Part shown: positions 45,811 through 53,283 of the stretch, one piece after another
Layout of the letters: each line of letters opens with the position of its first letter
How positions within the stretch are numbered: position 1 is the first letter of the stretch
Assembly: GCF_014530035.1 (NCBI RefSeq)
Contig: NZ_JACVMX010000007.1
Location: 1-64,000 of the forward strand
From: Leucobacter sp. cx-328
Lineage (GTDB): Bacteria; Actinomycetota; Actinomycetes; Actinomycetales; Microbacteriaceae
DNA: 64,000 bases
Direction: 5' to 3'
Notes under the pieces: generated by a model
Database searches by the model: none
What the model was told of the DNA's origin: nothing
The model's input: only the letters and a program-made list of their open reading frames with translations
Position numbers and translations under genes: made by a program

Positions 45811-45994
45811 CGGGTGCCCTCCTCTCCGGCGCGCCACGTCGCAGGAGTGCGTGGCGATACACCGGTGAGGTGGGCGAGCGACTCCACGAACTCTGCGGAT
45901 GCCCCTGCGGGTTCCAACCGCACGACGTAGCGACTCGTTTCGGCGCGAGTGCGGTCGACAATGCGTGGGCAGCCAGAATCTGGGCATGGTTCAC
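45723..45994 (-). pseudogene. Possible frameshifted small gene before ardC
   Basis: A GTG at 45994 after TTAGGGAGG opens NHAQILAAHALSTALAPK in one frame. A second frame, starting about 45935, continues VVRLEPAGASAEFVESLAHLTGVSPRTPATWRAG, which looks like an HTH-bearing protein and ends at 45723 inside ardC. Joined by a one-base shift the two parts make a plausible short protein. It may be decayed, or an assembly error, or chance. Confidence 0.3.
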
Positions 45995-46033
45995 CTCCCT
46001 AAGAGTGATCGAAGGGTCCAGAGACTCCCGGGC

Positions 46034-46137
46034 GTTGAGCATGCTCAAAACATGCGGGGCTTCGTTTCTAACATCGACCGTTGAACATGCGCAACCCTTG
46101 ATTTGTTCATGCTCAACGGCTATATTGAGCATGCGTA
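46034..46137. promoter_or_regulatory. Four operators and regulator promoter in the ICE switch region
   Basis: TTGAGCATGCTCAA (46034-46047, perfect palindrome), TTGAACATGCGCAA (46080-46093), TTGTTCATGCTCAA (46102-46115) and TTGAGCATGCGTAA (46124-46137). The last three start exactly 22 bp apart. A rightward promoter is readable: -35 TTGATT (46097-46102), 17-bp spacer, -10 TATATT (46120-46125). The third operator fills the spacer and the fourth overlaps the -10, so the product is probably autoregulated. The first and second flank the probable leftward transfer promoter. Confidence 0.75.
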
Positions 46138-46197
46138 ACGTGCCGGGATTACCCTGCCGAGGATGCTTCTCACCGCGAGCGAAGGAGGTCAGCGCGC

Positions 46198-46629
46198 ATG
46201 ACCGACGATGAGAGCACCGCTGCGGCCGCGGATCTTGCGAAGCGCCTGCGGCTGTTGCTCGATGTTGCAATCGCCGAGACCGGCTCCGAGCCGACCTACT
46301 CGCAGATTGCGGCGTTTCTCCGGGATCGCGGCACCAACCTGTCACGGTCGCGCTGGACGTACATGGTCAATGGGCACCGGTACGTTCAAGACCCCGCCGT
46401 CTTTGCCGGGCTTGCATCGTTCTTCGACGTCGACACCGACTTCTTGATCGGCGCGAACGACGCTGTAGTTCCCGAGAAGGTGAGCGCACAGCTCGATCTC
46501 GTGCGCTCGATGCGTGCGGCGAAGGTGAAGTCGTATGCGGCACGCACTCTTGGAGACATTTCACCGAAGGCGCTCCAAGCCATAAGCAAGTTCCTGGACG
46601 AGGAAATGACACACACAGATAAGCAATAA
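46198..46629 (+). CDS. HTH transcriptional repressor (ImmR-like role)
   Basis: A 143-residue regulator. The HTH is at about 30-80 (TYSQIAAFLRDRGTNLSRSRWTYMVNGHRYVQDPAVFAGLASFFDV). AAGGAGG precedes ATG 46198. It is divergent from the transfer operon, controls a promoter full of operators, and is followed by an ImmA-like protease gene. That pair copies the ICEBs1 ImmR/ImmA logic, in which the protease cleaves the repressor to release transfer. The function is inferred from this arrangement. Confidence 0.8.
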   Translation: MTDDESTAAAADLAKRLRLLLDVAIAETGSEPTYSQIAAFLRDRGTNLSRSRWTYMVNGHRYVQDPAVFAGLASFFDVDTDFLIGANDAVVPEKVSAQLDLVRSMRAAKVKSYAARTLGDISPKALQAISKFLDEEMTHTDKQ

Positions 46630-46690
46630 CGGCGTCGCTCACGTAGCCGAGTCGATGCCGCGAAGTGCCCTCGAAGGAGGTGAGCGCAAC

Positions 46691-47155
46691 GTGAATATCG
46701 AACAGGTCGTCTCCACGGCCGTCTCGGATCTTGCCCTCGGCAGTGCCTTCACCTTCGACGATCTCTACGGTGTGGTGCAGCAACGTAGGGGACGCCGCCT
46801 GCGTATCGTCGAGCTTGCCGAGATCGGCGATCATGACGGACTCTGCGCGGTCTGGCTCACGACCGACGAAGACGACATCATCATCCATGCGCGCACGGAC
46901 TCCGCCCTACATCGCCAGCAGTTTGTTCTACATGAGCTGTCACACATGATCTTGGGTCACTGCGACGGCGACGAGTGCACAGAGGCGGACGTGCTCCTGC
47001 CTGACATCCCTCCGCACACTCGTGCCCGCCTGCTCAGGCGGCAGGATCTTGATTCCGACACCGAGATTGCTGCGGAGTCTCTGGCGGACCGGCTCGCGGC
47101 AGGGATCCGAGGGTCCGCTTTCGCGGAGTCTCGCTACTTCGAGGTCTTCGGATGA
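46691..47155 (+). CDS. ImmA/IrrE-like metallopeptidase
   Basis: A 154-residue protein with the zinc motif H81-E82-L-S-H85 in HELSHMILGH. A perfect ribosome binding site AAGGAGGTGA (46674-46683) places the GTG start at 46691; the longer frame upstream is not needed. It probably cleaves the HTH repressor encoded just before it. The stop overlaps the next start (ATGA, 47152-47155). Confidence 0.82.
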   Translation: MNIEQVVSTAVSDLALGSAFTFDDLYGVVQQRRGRRLRIVELAEIGDHDGLCAVWLTTDEDDIIIHARTDSALHRQQFVLHELSHMILGHCDGDECTEADVLLPDIPPHTRARLLRRQDLDSDTEIAAESLADRLAAGIRGSAFAESRYFEVFG

Positions 47156-48171
47156 TCCAGACGCTCGTTGCGGTCCTCATGTGGGTTCTCGTAGCGAGCC
47201 TGCTGATCCTGCGACGCGGGCGCCCTGATCGCAGTATTTCCTACGCATCCCTGACGATCGCGATCGCAATGACGCTTAACGTCGATGCGATCTACCTGTC
47301 CGTTGATCCGGTCTTCGGTGGAACAAACATTACGACTCTGCTTTCCGACGCGCTCTTGATGATTGGGCTCTTCTTCCTGGGGCGCGCAGCGATGAAGGCT
47401 GGTGAGTATCGTCCCCGACTGGTGCGAGCCGCCGTCGGGCGCCCCGCGCTGATCCTCGCCCTGGTCGCGACGACGGTGTTGTTCTTCTTCATTGACCGAG
47501 GCGAGTCGACCGCGAGATTCATGCTTGACCTCGGCGACCAACCGGTAACGGCCGCATACTCAATGATCGGCTTCACCTACTGCGGCATCGTCCTGGCGGC
47601 CATGCTCGCGTTGGCGGCACGTCAACTTCGCGTCGGCACCGGGATCCAGCGCATCCCCGCATTCCTCCTGCTCCTTGGCTCGGCGTGCGGCGTGGGTTTG
47701 GCCGTCGTGGTCCTCGTAATGGATGTCGCACACGTCGCGGGTCACCTGGAACTGATGCGCACGTTCGGCGATGCATACGGGCCACTCTCGCTGCTCACTT
47801 TCGTGTTCTTGTGCGCCGGGTTCGCGGGCCAACCAGTTGTCAGATCGTTGCGTGATCGCTCTCGACGCGCACAGATAGCGCAGATTGTGGAGGAGCTGGA
47901 GCCGCTCTGGCAGCGAGCCACGAGCGTTCGACCCGGGCTCAGCGGAACCCACGCTCTCGGCGCCAGCCTCGACAACCCCGAAGGTCGATTGCACCGCGAA
48001 GTGGTTGAGATTCGTGACGCCATGATCGATCCGCGCGTGACATTCGAAGTGACTTCTGCCGAAGAAGCTCTCCTGGAACGGGCCGAGGGGCAGCTCCTTG
48101 GGCTCGACACGTGCGTAGCGCGCACCGGTTGGCGCGCGGATCGCGGCGACAGCAGCAGGGAGCACGCATGA
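47152..48171 (+). CDS. Multi-span membrane protein (MAB_1171c / DUF6545-like)
   Basis: A 339-residue protein with seven membrane spans (about 5-225) and a cytoplasmic C-terminal domain of about 110 residues (QIAQIVEELEPLWQRATSVRPGL). This plan matches the MAB_1171c-type proteins that occur after HTH/ImmA pairs in actinobacteria. It may sense a membrane signal for the protease or repressor; this is inference. Coupled by ATGA on both sides. Confidence 0.7.
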   Translation: MIQTLVAVLMWVLVASLLILRRGRPDRSISYASLTIAIAMTLNVDAIYLSVDPVFGGTNITTLLSDALLMIGLFFLGRAAMKAGEYRPRLVRAAVGRPALILALVATTVLFFFIDRGESTARFMLDLGDQPVTAAYSMIGFTYCGIVLAAMLALAARQLRVGTGIQRIPAFLLLLGSACGVGLAVVVLVMDVAHVAGHLELMRTFGDAYGPLSLLTFVFLCAGFAGQPVVRSLRDRSRRAQIAQIVEELEPLWQRATSVRPGLSGTHALGASLDNPEGRLHREVVEIRDAMIDPRVTFEVTSAEEALLERAEGQLLGLDTCVARTGWRADRGDSSREHA

Positions 48172-49304
48172 AGCGGCAGCTCGCGATCGGCGGTGCTATG
48201 TTCGGTGCTGCTGGTGCAGCCCTGGGATGGACGATCGCGCGGAAGCTGACGGCACCAGTCGGGCCACGCCGTTTCAACCTGACCTTGCGCGGGGTTGAGG
48301 TCAATGGTGATCGCCAACTTCTTCTGCTCGACCGCACTTGCGATACCGAAGCGCCCGGCACCTACAATCTCTGGTTTGAGCACGGCGGATGGGCGCAACT
48401 CGGCAGCGAGGTTGAGGATCGCGGCCAGAACCAAGTCGCCCGCGTCGTCGTGGGAGTGTCACCAGGGCTCACGCCGCGAGAAGGCGATCGAGTCTCGTGG
48501 AGCGGCATCTACTTCGCGACGCCCGCCGATGCCGGGCTCGATGCCAGCGACATCGTCATCAGTACCGCCGTCGGCCACGCGCACGCCTGGCGGATCAAGA
48601 GCAACATGTCGACTTGGGCGATTCACATCCATGGTCTGGGCAGCCCCCGAGCGGGCACGCTCCGCGGTGTGCAGGTCGCGACGGAACTTGGGCTCAATTC
48701 GCTCGTGACGAGTTACCGTAACGATGGTGAAGGGCCCGCTGTGGGGTCCGTCCGATCCGCGCTCGGCATAACCGAAACCGAAGATGTCGAGGCTGCCATC
48801 AGCTACGCGGTTCGGAGGGGGGCCGAACGGATCATCCTATTCGGCTGGTCCATGGGCGCCGCGATCGCGGTTCGACTTGCGCAGCGGTCAGACTACGCGC
48901 CGCTGATTGCAGGGCTCGTGCTGGATTCGCCGGTGCTCAACTGGCCTGAGGTCATCAAAGCCAACTGTCAGCGCGCCGGACTCCCGCGCAGTGCCGGGCT
49001 GCTTGCCGTTCCGTGGCTCGCAATCGGTCCGCTCGCCCGCCTGATGGGGCTCCCTGCCCGTGTCTCACTCCAAGAGTTCGATTGGGTGACACACGCCGAA
49101 GAACTTTCCGTGCCGACGCTGATTCTGCACGGGGCCAGTGATGATTCAGTTCCCATAAAGACTTCGTTGGCGCTCGCGAAGAAGCGTCCAGACCTCGTGC
49201 AATTGGAGTGCTTCGATGCAGGTCACACGTTGTCATGGAACTCTGACGCAGCGCGTTGGAGAGCGACCGTCTCAACTTGGCTCTCCGACGGTCTTGCCAG
49301 TTGA
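48168..49304 (+). CDS. Membrane-anchored alpha/beta hydrolase
   Basis: A 378-residue protein. One N-terminal span (4-25) is followed by a beta-rich domain (about 35-145) and an alpha/beta-hydrolase domain. Nucleophile S228 in GWSMGA, Asp in GASDDSVP and His in DAGHTLSW complete the triad. Substrate unknown. Start 48168 overlaps the membrane protein stop (ATGA), so it is the fourth gene of the HTH/ImmA operon. Confidence 0.8.
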   Translation: MKRQLAIGGAMFGAAGAALGWTIARKLTAPVGPRRFNLTLRGVEVNGDRQLLLLDRTCDTEAPGTYNLWFEHGGWAQLGSEVEDRGQNQVARVVVGVSPGLTPREGDRVSWSGIYFATPADAGLDASDIVISTAVGHAHAWRIKSNMSTWAIHIHGLGSPRAGTLRGVQVATELGLNSLVTSYRNDGEGPAVGSVRSALGITETEDVEAAISYAVRRGAERIILFGWSMGAAIAVRLAQRSDYAPLIAGLVLDSPVLNWPEVIKANCQRAGLPRSAGLLAVPWLAIGPLARLMGLPARVSLQEFDWVTHAEELSVPTLILHGASDDSVPIKTSLALAKKRPDLVQLECFDAGHTLSWNSDAARWRATVSTWLSDGLAS

Positions 49305-49417
49305 AACACTGTCTTGGCATCGCACACTGGATTACACCCGGGAAAACCCTACTCAGCTCGGTAGTACTTAGATAGCATCGGAGTGACTGCCTATTCGGGC
49401 TGAGAGGGAGGACCAAC

Positions 49418-49615
49418 TTGACCGAGCCGTGGCTTTCTGCCGACGACATCGCCTCCCATCTTGGTGTCACTAAGGACACCGTCTACGCCTGGATCGCCGA
49501 GAAGCACATGCCCGCCCACAAGATTGGTCGCCTTTGGAAGTTCCAAGCGAGCGAGGTCGACGACTGGGTCCGCCGAGGCGGTGCAGCCGCACCAGAGGAG
49601 TCCAACCCGTCCTGA
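49418..49615 (+). CDS. Small HTH protein at the head of the defence operon
   Basis: A 65-residue excisionase/MerR-like HTH protein: WLSADDIASHLGVTKDTVYAWIAEKHMPAHKIGRLWKFQASEVDDWVRRG. TTG start after GAGGGAGGA. It is in the same direction as, and 86 bp before, the SNF2 gene. It could regulate the defence operon. Nothing else is seen in 49305-49417 apart from a possible promoter. Confidence 0.72.
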   Translation: MTEPWLSADDIASHLGVTKDTVYAWIAEKHMPAHKIGRLWKFQASEVDDWVRRGGAAAPEESNPS

Positions 49616-49701
49616 CTACCCGCCCGGCACGCCGCTACGGGCATCAATGTCGGCGGTCCCTTGTACCCTGATCCACTGCCCAAAACAGGAAGGAGAAGCC
49701 C

Positions 49702-52700
49702 GTGAACGACACACCGTCCCTGCTCGCAACGCTGCGACCGGGCCAGCGCCTTCGTGGGCTCGTGGCAGGCGAGGCCGTGGCCCTCATCGCCATTGACTCG
49801 ATCGACGCAGGGGTCTACGAAGTCTTCTACCGTGACGACGCGGGCAAGAGCGGCGCGCGCACCATCACCGACGCCGATGCGGAGCGATTCGAACTCGCGA
49901 GTGACACCGATTCAGCGCCACCTTTCGACGCAGACCCGGATGAGTTCCGTCTCGCGGCCGAGGCACTCCGCATCAAGTACGCGGCCCTCTACGACCCCAT
50001 GGCTGCGGTCAACAGCTCGGACGTCGACCCACTGCCGCATCAAATCCGGGCAGTGTATGAGGAACTGCTGCCACGCATCCCGCTGCGATTCCTGCTCGCG
50101 GACGACCCCGGTGCAGGTAAGACGATCATGGCCGGTCTCTACCTCAAGGAACTCATCCTCCGGTCAGACTGCGATCGTGCGATCGTCATCGCGCCAGGTG
50201 GGCTTGTCGAGCAGTGGCGCGAAGAACTCTCGCAGAAGTTCGACCTGCGCTTCGAGGTGTTCAACAGGCAGATGGTGGACGATGCCGAAGGCCGAAACGT
50301 CTTTGAACTGCACAACTACCTCATCGTTCGAATGGATCAGCTGTCTCGAAGCGAAGACCTGCTGGAACAGCTCTCTGACGTTACGTGGGATGTCGCAATC
50401 GTCGACGAGGCACACCGGATGTCCGCTCACTACTGGGCGGGCGAGGTCACCGAGACGAAGCGCTTCAGGCTCGGGCGACTCCTGTCAGAGACCGCACACA
50501 ACTTCCTGCTCATGACTGCGACGCCGCACGCGGGCAAGGAAGACGACTTCCAGTTGTTCATGTCGTTGCTTGACCGAGACCGCTTCGAAGGCCAGTTCCG
50601 TCAGGGTGTTCACCGCACCGACACCAACGGGCTGATGCGCCGCATGGTGAAGGAGGACCTCCTCACCTTCGAAGGCAAGCCGCTCTTCCCCGAGCGCCGC
50701 GCGTACACGGTCGAGTACGAGCTGAGTCCTGCCGAGCGCGATCTCTACGAGGACGTCACGACCTACGTCCGCACTGAAATGGGGCGTGCGGAACGGATCG
50801 CAGCCGACGGAGACAAAAAGCGCGGCAACAACGTGGGCTTCGCACTCACCATGCTCCAACGACGACTCGCGTCCAGCCCCGAAGCGATTCTGCGCTCACT
50901 GCAGCGACGCCAGCAACGGCTGGATGACAAGCTGCGCGAAATGCAGCGCGCCACCGACACCGCGCGCAACAGCACGAACATCTCAGCACACATCGACCAG
51001 CGGACCTCCGGGCGCATGGAACTAGACTTCTCCGAAGCGGCACTCCCGAGTCTTTCGATCGATGACTTCGAGGACTTGGACGAAGAGACCACCGAAGACG
51101 AGCGCGCACGGTTCGAGGAGCAAATCGACACAGTGGTCGACCTCGCGACCGCTGCGCAGACGATTCCTGAGCTTCGTGCCGAGATCCAGACTCTCGAAGG
51201 CTTGATCCGTTCGGCGCTTCGTGTGCGTCTGCAGGATGTCGACAAGAAGTGGGTGGAGCTTCGCACGATCCTCGACGAGCAGCTCCTCACGAATGCCGCC
51301 TCTGGTGAGGCTCGGAAGATCATCATCTTCACCGAACACCGAGACACGCTCGACTATCTCCAGACGAAGATCTCGGCGCTTCTTGGTCGCGCGAACTCCG
51401 TCATCACGATCCACGGTGGAACGCGGCGCGAAGACCGCAAAACCGCACGCGAGCAGTTCACACACGACCCTGACACGGTCGTCATGCTCGCCACGGATGC
51501 TGCTGGCGAAGGTCTCAATCTACAGCGCGCACACCTCATGGTGAACTACGATTTGCCCTGGAACCCGAACCGCATCGAACAGCGATTCGGCCGTATCCAC
51601 CGCATCGGCCAGCGCGAGGTCTGCCACCTGTGGAACATGGTCGCGAAGGACACCCGTGAAGGCGACGTGTTCATCCGGCTGCTTGCGAAGATCGGCCAAA
51701 TGTCCATCGCCTACAACGGCAACCTGTTCAACGTGCTCGGCGACGCCGACGCGTTCCAGGAGCGTTCACTGCGCGATCTCTTGATCGAGGCAATTCGCTA
51801 CGGCGACCAGCCCGAAACGAAGGCGAAGCTCGACCAGATCATCGATGATGGTGTCGCCCACGGGCTCGACGACATGCTCGAAGAGCGTGCCCTTCACCCG
51901 GAGATGTTCAGCGCGCTGAATCTGGAAGAGGTTCGAGCGCGGATGGAGAAGGCTCGCGAGCGTCGACTCCAGCCCGGTTACATCGCAGCGTTCTTCTTGC
52001 CCGCTTTCGAGCGGCTCGGTGGACGCGTGCGCCGCCGCGAGCGCGGCAGGTACGAGATCGCGCGTGTTCCGAGACGGGTTGTGGATGCCGCGCGCCGCGC
52101 GAACCGGTGGGCACCGGTCGCTGACCAGTACGAGCGGATCACCTTCGAACTCGACAAGAAGCACGCCGACGGTCAGATCGAGGCCGCATTGATCGCCCCC
52201 GGACACGCACTGCTGCAAGCGGTGATCGACGTCACGATTGAGGATCTTGGGGAAGCGCTCAAGCGCGGCACCATTCTCGTCGACCGACGTGACAAGCAGA
52301 TGGCCGAGCCTGCGCTGATGTACACGGTGGAGCAGAAGATTCAAACCGCCGCAGCGGATCCCGCTACCATCTCGCATCACTTCGACTACCCGCAATTCAC
52401 CAGCGACGGCACCGTGACCGTCTCCCAAACGCCACCGTACCTCGACTACGACCGCCCGCGCCAGGACGAGGGGAGCCAGATCGATGCAATTGTTGCGAGC
52501 GACTGGGCGAAGAAGAACCATGAGAAGCTGATCCGCGCCCAGGCGTTCCGCTACGGCCTCCAACCTCGCATCGACGAAGTCAAAGCGCGGCTGGACATCG
52601 AGGCCGTCCGCACTCGCGCTCAGGTCCGGGAGCGACTGCTCGCAGAAATCAACCACTGGGACCGCGAACACAACCGACTCGATGCGCTCGAACGCAATGG

Positions 52701-53283
52701 AACCACTGGTCGCGTTCGTGCGGAGACTGCTCTCGCCCGCTCTCGGCAGCTCGAAGATCGCCTGGATCGTCGTATGAAGGAACTCGACTCTGCTGCGGAG
52801 GTCGCCGCCGCGCCAGCGATCATTCGCGGTATGGCTCTTGTCGTGCCAAGCTGCAACGTCGCCCCCTCGGGAGCCGAGCCGCGGACGTTCGCTCGAAACG
52901 TGGAAGAAGTGGAGCGACGGGCCGTCGAGCTGACCTTGGCCGCGGAGCGTGCACTGGGTCGCTCGCCGGAAGAGATGGCGCGGAACAACCCGGGCTTCGA
53001 CATCCGCTCGACGGATGCTGAGGGGCGCGTCTTCTACATTGAGGTAAAGGGCCGCATCGAAGGATCGGACACGTTCACCATCACCACGAACGAGGTGAAC
53101 TTCGCCCAGACGCAGGGCGAGAGACACCGGCTCTCACTCGTCAGCGTCTCAACGCAGGGGCCCGAGTGCGATCAGGTTCGCTACGTGACCGACGCGTTCA
53201 CCCACATGGAGCCTTCGAACACTACGCGCTCACTCAACGAAGGGTGGCGCGACTACTGGGACCGCGGAGGAGAGCCGCGGTGA
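49702..53283 (+). CDS. SNF2-family helicase with C-terminal DUF3883 (DrmD-like)
   Basis: A 1193-residue SWI2/SNF2 ATPase. Walker A LADDPGAGKT (K140), DEAH box VDEAHRMSA (about 235), the MTATPHAGKEDDF motif III, and helicase C motifs ATDAAGEGLNLQ and NRIEQRFGRIHRIGQ. The C-terminal region (about 1080-1175) carries DUF3883, with GFDIRSTDAEGRVFYIEVKGRIEG, a degraded PD-(D/E)xK-type fold. The architecture resembles DrmD of class 1 DISARM, but the partners differ. It should move along foreign DNA. AGGAAGGAGAAG precedes the GTG at 49702. Confidence 0.88.
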   Translation: MNDTPSLLATLRPGQRLRGLVAGEAVALIAIDSIDAGVYEVFYRDDAGKSGARTITDADAERFELASDTDSAPPFDADPDEFRLAAEALRIKYAALYDPMAAVNSSDVDPLPHQIRAVYEELLPRIPLRFLLADDPGAGKTIMAGLYLKELILRSDCDRAIVIAPGGLVEQWREELSQKFDLRFEVFNRQMVDDAEGRNVFELHNYLIVRMDQLSRSEDLLEQLSDVTWDVAIVDEAHRMSAHYWAGEVTETKRFRLGRLLSETAHNFLLMTATPHAGKEDDFQLFMSLLDRDRFEGQFRQGVHRTDTNGLMRRMVKEDLLTFEGKPLFPERRAYTVEYELSPAERDLYEDVTTYVRTEMGRAERIAADGDKKRGNNVGFALTMLQRRLASSPEAILRSLQRRQQRLDDKLREMQRATDTARNSTNISAHIDQRTSGRMELDFSEAALPSLSIDDFEDLDEETTEDERARFEEQIDTVVDLATAAQTIPELRAEIQTLEGLIRSALRVRLQDVDKKWVELRTILDEQLLTNAASGEARKIIIFTEHRDTLDYLQTKISALLGRANSVITIHGGTRREDRKTAREQFTHDPDTVVMLATDAAGEGLNLQRAHLMVNYDLPWNPNRIEQRFGRIHRIGQREVCHLWNMVAKDTREGDVFIRLLAKIGQMSIAYNGNLFNVLGDADAFQERSLRDLLIEAIRYGDQPETKAKLDQIIDDGVAHGLDDMLEERALHPEMFSALNLEEVRARMEKARERRLQPGYIAAFFLPAFERLGGRVRRRERGRYEIARVPRRVVDAARRANRWAPVADQYERITFELDKKHADGQIEAALIAPGHALLQAVIDVTIEDLGEALKRGTILVDRRDKQMAEPALMYTVEQKIQTAAADPATISHHFDYPQFTSDGTVTVSQTPPYLDYDRPRQDEGSQIDAIVASDWAKKNHEKLIRAQAFRYGLQPRIDEVKARLDIEAVRTRAQVRERLLAEINHWDREHNRLDALERNGTTGRVRAETALARSRQLEDRLDRRMKELDSAAEVAAAPAIIRGMALVVPSCNVAPSGAEPRTFARNVEEVERRAVELTLAAERALGRSPEEMARNNPGFDIRSTDAEGRVFYIEVKGRIEGSDTFTITTNEVNFAQTQGERHRLSLVSVSTQGPECDQVRYVTDAFTHMEPSNTTRSLNEGWRDYWDRGGEPR

